A stretch of DNA of 7,129 nucleotides from positions 1 through 7,129 of the forward strand of contig SBFI01000104.1 in assembly GCA_006227875.1 (NCBI GenBank), in the 5' to 3' direction. This stretch comes from Acidobacteriota bacterium. GTDB taxonomy: Bacteria; Acidobacteriota; Thermoanaerobaculia; Multivoradales; JAHEKO01. The notes beneath the pieces were generated by a model. The model was not told the DNA's origin and ran no database searches. It saw only the letters and a list, made by a program, of their open reading frames with translations. This document shows positions 4,901 to 7,129 of the stretch, piece by piece (position 1 is the first letter of the stretch; every line of letters begins with the position of its first letter). A program made the translations under genes and the position numbers.

Positions 4901-7129
4901 AACCCCCCGTCGCCTGGGTGGCGAGGAGTACCGCGAGCTGGGTCAGCTCTTTGCCGACTTCCTGGAGAAGGGGTTCGAGGTCTACTCACGTGGCTCGGAT
5001 ACACCGCAGATGCGGCAGCCGGTGGTGATCACCGGTGCCGCACTGGGGCTGCCGGGCACCGAGCGGATCTTCGACGACGGCAACATCGAGCGGCTGCTGC
5101 GCGGCGACCAGTTCATCACCCCGGTACCGGACAGGTTCCGCCAGGCGATGGTGGACAAGAACATCGTCCGGCTGGTCAAGAGCGAGCGGGGCGAGCCCCG
5201 CTTCGAGACCATCGGCAGCACCGAAGACGTCATTCGCCTGGCCGCCCGTGGGGGTCGGCTCGACCTGGTCGAGGAGTTCGGCTATCCCGCCGACCGGCTG
5301 CCGGCGCTCGACGTGGTGACCGAGCTTGCCATCGGCTCGGGTCTGGATGCCTTGCGCGATGCGGGTATCCCCCTGGTCATGCGCTACAAGACGACCACCA
5401 AGGGAACTCAACTTCCCGAGCGCTGGGGTCTGCCGGACGAGCTCAGGGACGACACCGGGGTTATCTTTGGCTCGGCTTTCCCCGGGGCGGATTTTCTGGC
5501 CGCCGAATCCGGCAGATACCACACCGATCTCGCCAGGCGGCAGCGGCTCGAGGAGCTGGAGGAGCTGCGCCAAACCCTCTCGACCGTAGGCAGCTCGGAG
5601 GAGGTCCTGGGCGAGGTGGAGAAGCGGATCGCCGCCGTTCGCCAGGAGATCGAAGCCGACCCCTACACCTTCGAGCGGCGTTTTCTCTTCAAGTTGTTGT
5701 CCATGGGGCACTCGCAATTCGCCGAGTTCATCGGTGCCCGTGGACCGAACACCCAGATCAACGCCGCCTGCGCCACCGCCACCCAGGCGGTGGGCCTGGC
5801 CGAAGACTGGATCCGGAGCGGTCGCTGTCGACGCGTAGTGATCATCTCCAGCGACGACGTCACCAGCGATCACCTGCTGGAGTGGATCGGTGCCGGTTTC
5901 CTGGCCAGCGGTGCGGCGGCCACCGACGAGCGGGTGGAGGAGGCGGCTATCCCCTTCGACCGCCGTCGCCACGGCATGCTCATCGGCATGGGTGCCGCAG
6001 CGATCGTGGTCGAGAGTCTGGAAGCCGCCCAGGAGCGCGGCATTCAGCCGATCTGCGAGGTTTTGGCAGCGGTCACCGCCAACAGCGCCTTCCACGGCAC
6101 CCGCCTCGACGTCGATCACATCACCCAGGTCATGGAAGACCTGATGAGGCAGGCCGAGGAGCGCTGGGGGATCGATCGCCTCGAGATCGCCCCGCAGACG
6201 GTGTTCATCTCGCATGAGACCTACACCCCGGCTCGCGGTGGCAGCGCCCAGGCGGAGGTCTACGCGCTGCGCGACGTTTTTGGGCCCGCCGCGGACCAGG
6301 TCGTCATCGCCAACACCAAGGGCTATACCGGACACCCGATGGCGGTGGGAATCGAGGATGTCCTGGCCATCAAGACGCTGGAGACCGGACTGGTGCCACC
6401 GGTGGCCAACTTCAGGGAGGTGGATCCCGATCTCGGCAATCTCAACCTCTCCGCCGGCGGCGCCTACCCGGTGCGGTATGCGCTGCGGCTGGGGGCGGGT
6501 TTTGGCTCGCAGATAAGTCTCTCTCTCATCCGCTGGGTGCCGACTGCCGATGGGCAGCACCGTGCCCCGCGGGATCTGGGCTATGCCTACCGTATTGTCG
6601 ATCCCGCCGCCTGGCAGGGCTGGCTCGGTCGTGTCAGCGGGCACCAAGGGGCGGAGGTCGAGATCGTCAAGCGAACCCTGAGGGTCAAGGACCAGGGGCC
6701 GCCGAGCCGCGAGGCCCGGACGATCAGCGCCGAACCGGCCCGTCCAGCCACGCCGGTACCGGTGCCCGAAGCTGCGACGGCCGTTGCCGCTGTCTCCGAG
6801 CCGGCAGTGCCCACCGCCACCAAGGCCCCGGACCCGGTCCAGAAACGCGTGCTGGAGATCGTCTCGGAGACCACCGGCTACCCGCCCGACATGTTGGATC
6901 TGGATCTGGACATGGAGGCCGATCTGGGGATCGACACGGTCAAGCAGGCAGAGACCTTTGCGGCGATCCGCGAAGAGTGGGGGATTCCGCGGGACGACGA
7001 CCTCCAGTTGCGGGACTTCCCGACCCTGGCCCACGCCATCCAGTTTGTCTACGACCGGCGCCCCGATCTGAAAGCGGCCGCTGCGGCCGACGGGTCGGAG
7101 CCCGAAGTCGCCGTCGTCGACACCGGCAG
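1992..7129 (+). CDS. Multidomain PUFA/PKS-like synthase, KS-AT-KS-ACP, partial at 3' end
   Basis: The frame is open from the ATG to the window edge (1,712 complete codons), so the C-terminus is missing. Domains in order: KS1 about residues 7-471, a KS-AT linker about 472-593, AT about 594-892 with a tail to about 925, a Pro/Ala linker 944-974, a short helical segment to about 1000, divergent KS2 about 1009-1515, a second Pro/Ala linker 1579-1613, and a carrier-like domain about 1614-1693. KS1 contains DSMPGELANIIAGR at about 187 and VVDAACAS, close to PfaA and enediyne-type synthases. The protein should be a cytosolic iterative assembly line that condenses malonyl units. No reductive, dehydratase or release domain appears in the visible part. 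The product is unknown: a polyunsaturated or other specialised lipid is plausible from KS1, but the KS-AT-KS order differs from PfaA (KS-AT-multiple ACP-KR). Codon usage looks even throughout, with no sign of frameshift. Confidence 0.92.
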   Translation, partial: MQDTAHRAIAIVGVGALLPDARDAASFWENVKSGRYSISEVPTERWDPELYWDPDPKAPDKTYSKIGGWVLDWEWAPLEWRLPIPPRVSDAMDRTQKWAVIGCREALADFGYPERPLDPQRTAVILGNAMAGDLHYLTAMRISFPEYERELAASPSFADLPAELRQTITAEFAQRMRDLLPGITEDSMPGELANIIAGRVASLFDFHGPNYVVDAACASAKAALNAAVEGLVQEDYDAVLTGGIDANMSAATFTKFCKIGALSATGTRPYADGADGFVMGEGAALFLLKRLPDAERDGDPIYAVIRGLGGSSDGKGKGITAPNPVGQKLAVERAWKNAGVSPSPGTLIEGHGTSTKVGDVAEVESLIAGLSGYGLDRSSIPLGSVKSNIGHLKGAAGAAGLLKATLALSDKLLPPSLNFERPNPNIDFANCPFYVNTELQPWEVDRGDVRRVGVSAFGFGGTNFHTVLEEYVPGRIRTNGRKQVAIGTSTSPTAADPKAPMRGALLVGAGDNEELVGRLRRILEEAEEGRAPAPAAPDAADLGAAVRLAIDYDTAPELAKKAAKAIKAITTGRPGMWKPLNAQGVFVGRGAASKVAFLYTGQGSQYLEMLRQLREVEPIIADTFAEADAVMTPLLGKPLTDYLFIGDQEGERLVRAEEELRQTAITQPAVLTTDIALTRLLAAYGVTPDFVMGHSLGEYGALVAAGALPFGEALEAVSARGREMTRITEGDNGAMAAVIGPLADVERIVEETEGYVVVANYNSPRQSVIGGATEAVDRAMAACKAAGHQAQRLQVSHAFHTKIVAPAREPLEVVLRGLHLESPKIPIVGNVDGGLYPMGPDVVPEMIDILTRQVSSPVQFVKGLETLYEAGARVFVEVGPKKALHGMVRDVLREHDEVLALFTNNQKTGEIVSFNQALCGLYAAGFGTAALPEREEEAVVLGVPEPEPRPVAAPQAPPVATHQPTASKAGTPRRLGGEEYRELGQLFADFLEKGFEVYSRGSDTPQMRQPVVITGAALGLPGTERIFDDGNIERLLRGDQFITPVPDRFRQAMVDKNIVRLVKSERGEPRFETIGSTEDVIRLAARGGRLDLVEEFGYPADRLPALDVVTELAIGSGLDALRDAGIPLVMRYKTTTKGTQLPERWGLPDELRDDTGVIFGSAFPGADFLAAESGRYHTDLARRQRLEELEELRQTLSTVGSSEEVLGEVEKRIAAVRQEIEADPYTFERRFLFKLLSMGHSQFAEFIGARGPNTQINAACATATQAVGLAEDWIRSGRCRRVVIISSDDVTSDHLLEWIGAGFLASGAAATDERVEEAAIPFDRRRHGMLIGMGAAAIVVESLEAAQERGIQPICEVLAAVTANSAFHGTRLDVDHITQVMEDLMRQAEERWGIDRLEIAPQTVFISHETYTPARGGSAQAEVYALRDVFGPAADQVVIANTKGYTGHPMAVGIEDVLAIKTLETGLVPPVANFREVDPDLGNLNLSAGGAYPVRYALRLGAGFGSQISLSLIRWVPTADGQHRAPRDLGYAYRIVDPAAWQGWLGRVSGHQGAEVEIVKRTLRVKDQGPPSREARTISAEPARPATPVPVPEAATAVAAVSEPAVPTATKAPDPVQKRVLEIVSETTGYPPDMLDLDLDMEADLGIDTVKQAETFAAIREEWGIPRDDDLQLRDFPTLAHAIQFVYDRRPDLKAAAAADGSEPEVAVVDTG
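2010..3404 (+). other. Domain: ketosynthase 1 (PfaA/enediyne-like)
   Basis: Beta-ketoacyl synthase that would carry out decarboxylative Claisen condensation. The fold opens at AIAIVGVGALLPDA, almost at the protein's start. The triad is complete: Cys217 in VVDAACAS, His351 in EGHGTST and His391 in KSNIGHLKGAAG, with the family's Lys386. The domain closes with GVSAFGFGGTNFHTVLEEY near 471. A longer helical insert between GNAMAGDLHYL and DSMPGELANIIAGR is shared, as far as I recall, with PfaA-type KS domains. The residue before His351 is Gly where Ala is usual (EAHGT). Confidence 0.9.
3771..4667 (+). other. Domain: malonyl-type acyltransferase
   Basis: The acyltransferase would load extender units from CoA onto the carrier domain. 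It opens with VAFLYTGQGSQ (Gly601 starts GQGSQ), has the nucleophile Ser695 in GHSLGEYGALVAAGAL, and the catalytic His800 as the second His of SHAFH. The HAFH form of this motif is associated with malonyl rather than methylmalonyl choice in modular PKSs; applying that rule to this family is an inference. The end is near GPKKALHGMVRDVL, after which a conserved-looking tail (FTNNQKTGEIVSFNQAL) runs to about residue 925. Confidence 0.88.
4821..4913 (+). other. Pro/Ala-rich interdomain linker 1
   Basis: Residues about 944-974 are dominated by Pro, Ala, Glu and Thr (for example PEPEPRPVAAPQAPP) and show no fold signature. This is typical of flexible linkers that let carrier and catalytic domains reach each other. 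It separates the KS1-AT half from a short helical segment (about 975-1000, GEEYRELGQLFADFLEKG) that leads into KS2. Confidence 0.7.
5016..6536 (+). other. Domain: divergent ketosynthase 2
   Basis: This domain has a thiolase-type ketosynthase outline but altered motifs. It begins at QPVVITGAALGLPG. The apparent nucleophile is Cys1260 in NAACATATQAVG; His1408 lies in SHETYTPARGG, which keeps the HxTxT spacing of the usual HGTGT; His1448 lies in KGYTGHPM, with Lys1443 five residues before it as in KSNIGH. The C-terminal GFGGTN is replaced by AGFGSQ. All catalytic residues are therefore present, so I infer a working enzyme, perhaps with a different acyl substrate or a starter/chain-length role. 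A charged insertion is described separately. Confidence 0.8.
5532..5660 (+). other. Charged coiled-coil-like insertion inside KS2
   Basis: Residues about 1181-1223 are rich in Arg, Glu, Leu and Gln with heptad-like spacing (RRQRLEELEELRQTL, then GEVEKRIAAVRQEIEA), split by a short Ser/Gly turn. It sits between VIFGSAFPGADFL and the stretch before the active Cys, where ordinary ketosynthases have a shorter loop. A helical hairpin for dimer contact or partner docking is a guess; the charge pattern is what is seen. Confidence 0.55.
6726..6830 (+). other. Pro/Ala-rich interdomain linker 2
   Basis: Residues about 1579-1613 are a Pro/Ala/Val/Thr run with little charge (for example ARPATPVPVPEAATAV) between KS2's tail and the carrier-like domain. 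Linkers like this commonly flank mobile carrier domains, which supports reading the next domain as a carrier. Confidence 0.7.
6831..7070 (+). other. Domain: acyl-carrier-protein-like, Thr at the pantetheine site
   Basis: About 80 residues (1614-1693) match the four-helix carrier fold: VQKRVLEIVSETTGYP, then DLDMEADLGIDTVKQAE, then IPRDDDLQLRDFPTLAHAIQFV. PUFA-synthase carriers carry LGIDSIKR at this place, and the Ser receives the 4'-phosphopantetheine arm. Here the aligned residue is Thr1649 (codon ACG, 6936-6938). From memory, related large synthases share a GIDTVKQAE motif, so this may be a family trait rather than decay. Whether the domain is loaded is open. Confidence 0.8.

Noticed and set aside
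4986..7034. A 682-codon open frame on the reverse strand across KS2 and the carrier domain
   Set aside because: The forward frame carries an intact catalytic triad and carrier fold; the reverse translation is Gly/Asp/Arg/Leu-rich without any domain signature, as expected for a composition shadow.

Overview
The window is GC-rich bacterial DNA (roughly two thirds G+C by eye) read entirely on the + strand. It carries the start of a two-gene lipid or polyketide-type operon. A 313-base leader with several overlapping inverted repeats comes first. It is followed by a complete acyl-CoA dehydrogenase gene (314-1972). After a 19-base gap comes a very large multidomain synthase that starts at 1992 and is still open at the last base (7129), with 1,712 codons visible.

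The synthase reads, from its N-terminus, as ketosynthase (KS1) - malonyl-type acyltransferase (AT) - Pro/Ala-rich linker - second, divergent ketosynthase (KS2) with a charged coiled-coil insertion - Pro/Ala-rich linker - carrier-protein-like domain. KS1 looks like the ketosynthases of polyunsaturated fatty acid synthases (PfaA) and enediyne PKSs rather than those of ordinary modular PKSs. KS2 keeps the Cys-His-His triad in unusual motif contexts. The carrier domain has Thr in the DSL-type motif, where a phosphopantetheine-accepting Ser is expected. No ketoreductase, dehydratase, enoylreductase or thioesterase is visible before the window ends; such domains may lie downstream.

The two genes are probably co-transcribed. 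A reasonable working model is that the synthase builds an acyl or polyketide chain from malonyl units and the flavoprotein dehydrogenase introduces or processes an alpha,beta double bond, either on a precursor or on the product. The chemical product cannot be read from this window.

The organism cannot be identified securely. High GC, Shine-Dalgarno-led genes and a secondary-lipid-like synthase would fit groups such as Acidobacteriota, Myxococcota or related soil and marine lineages; this is a low-confidence guess. No tRNA, rRNA, CRISPR array, insertion sequence or phage-like feature was seen.
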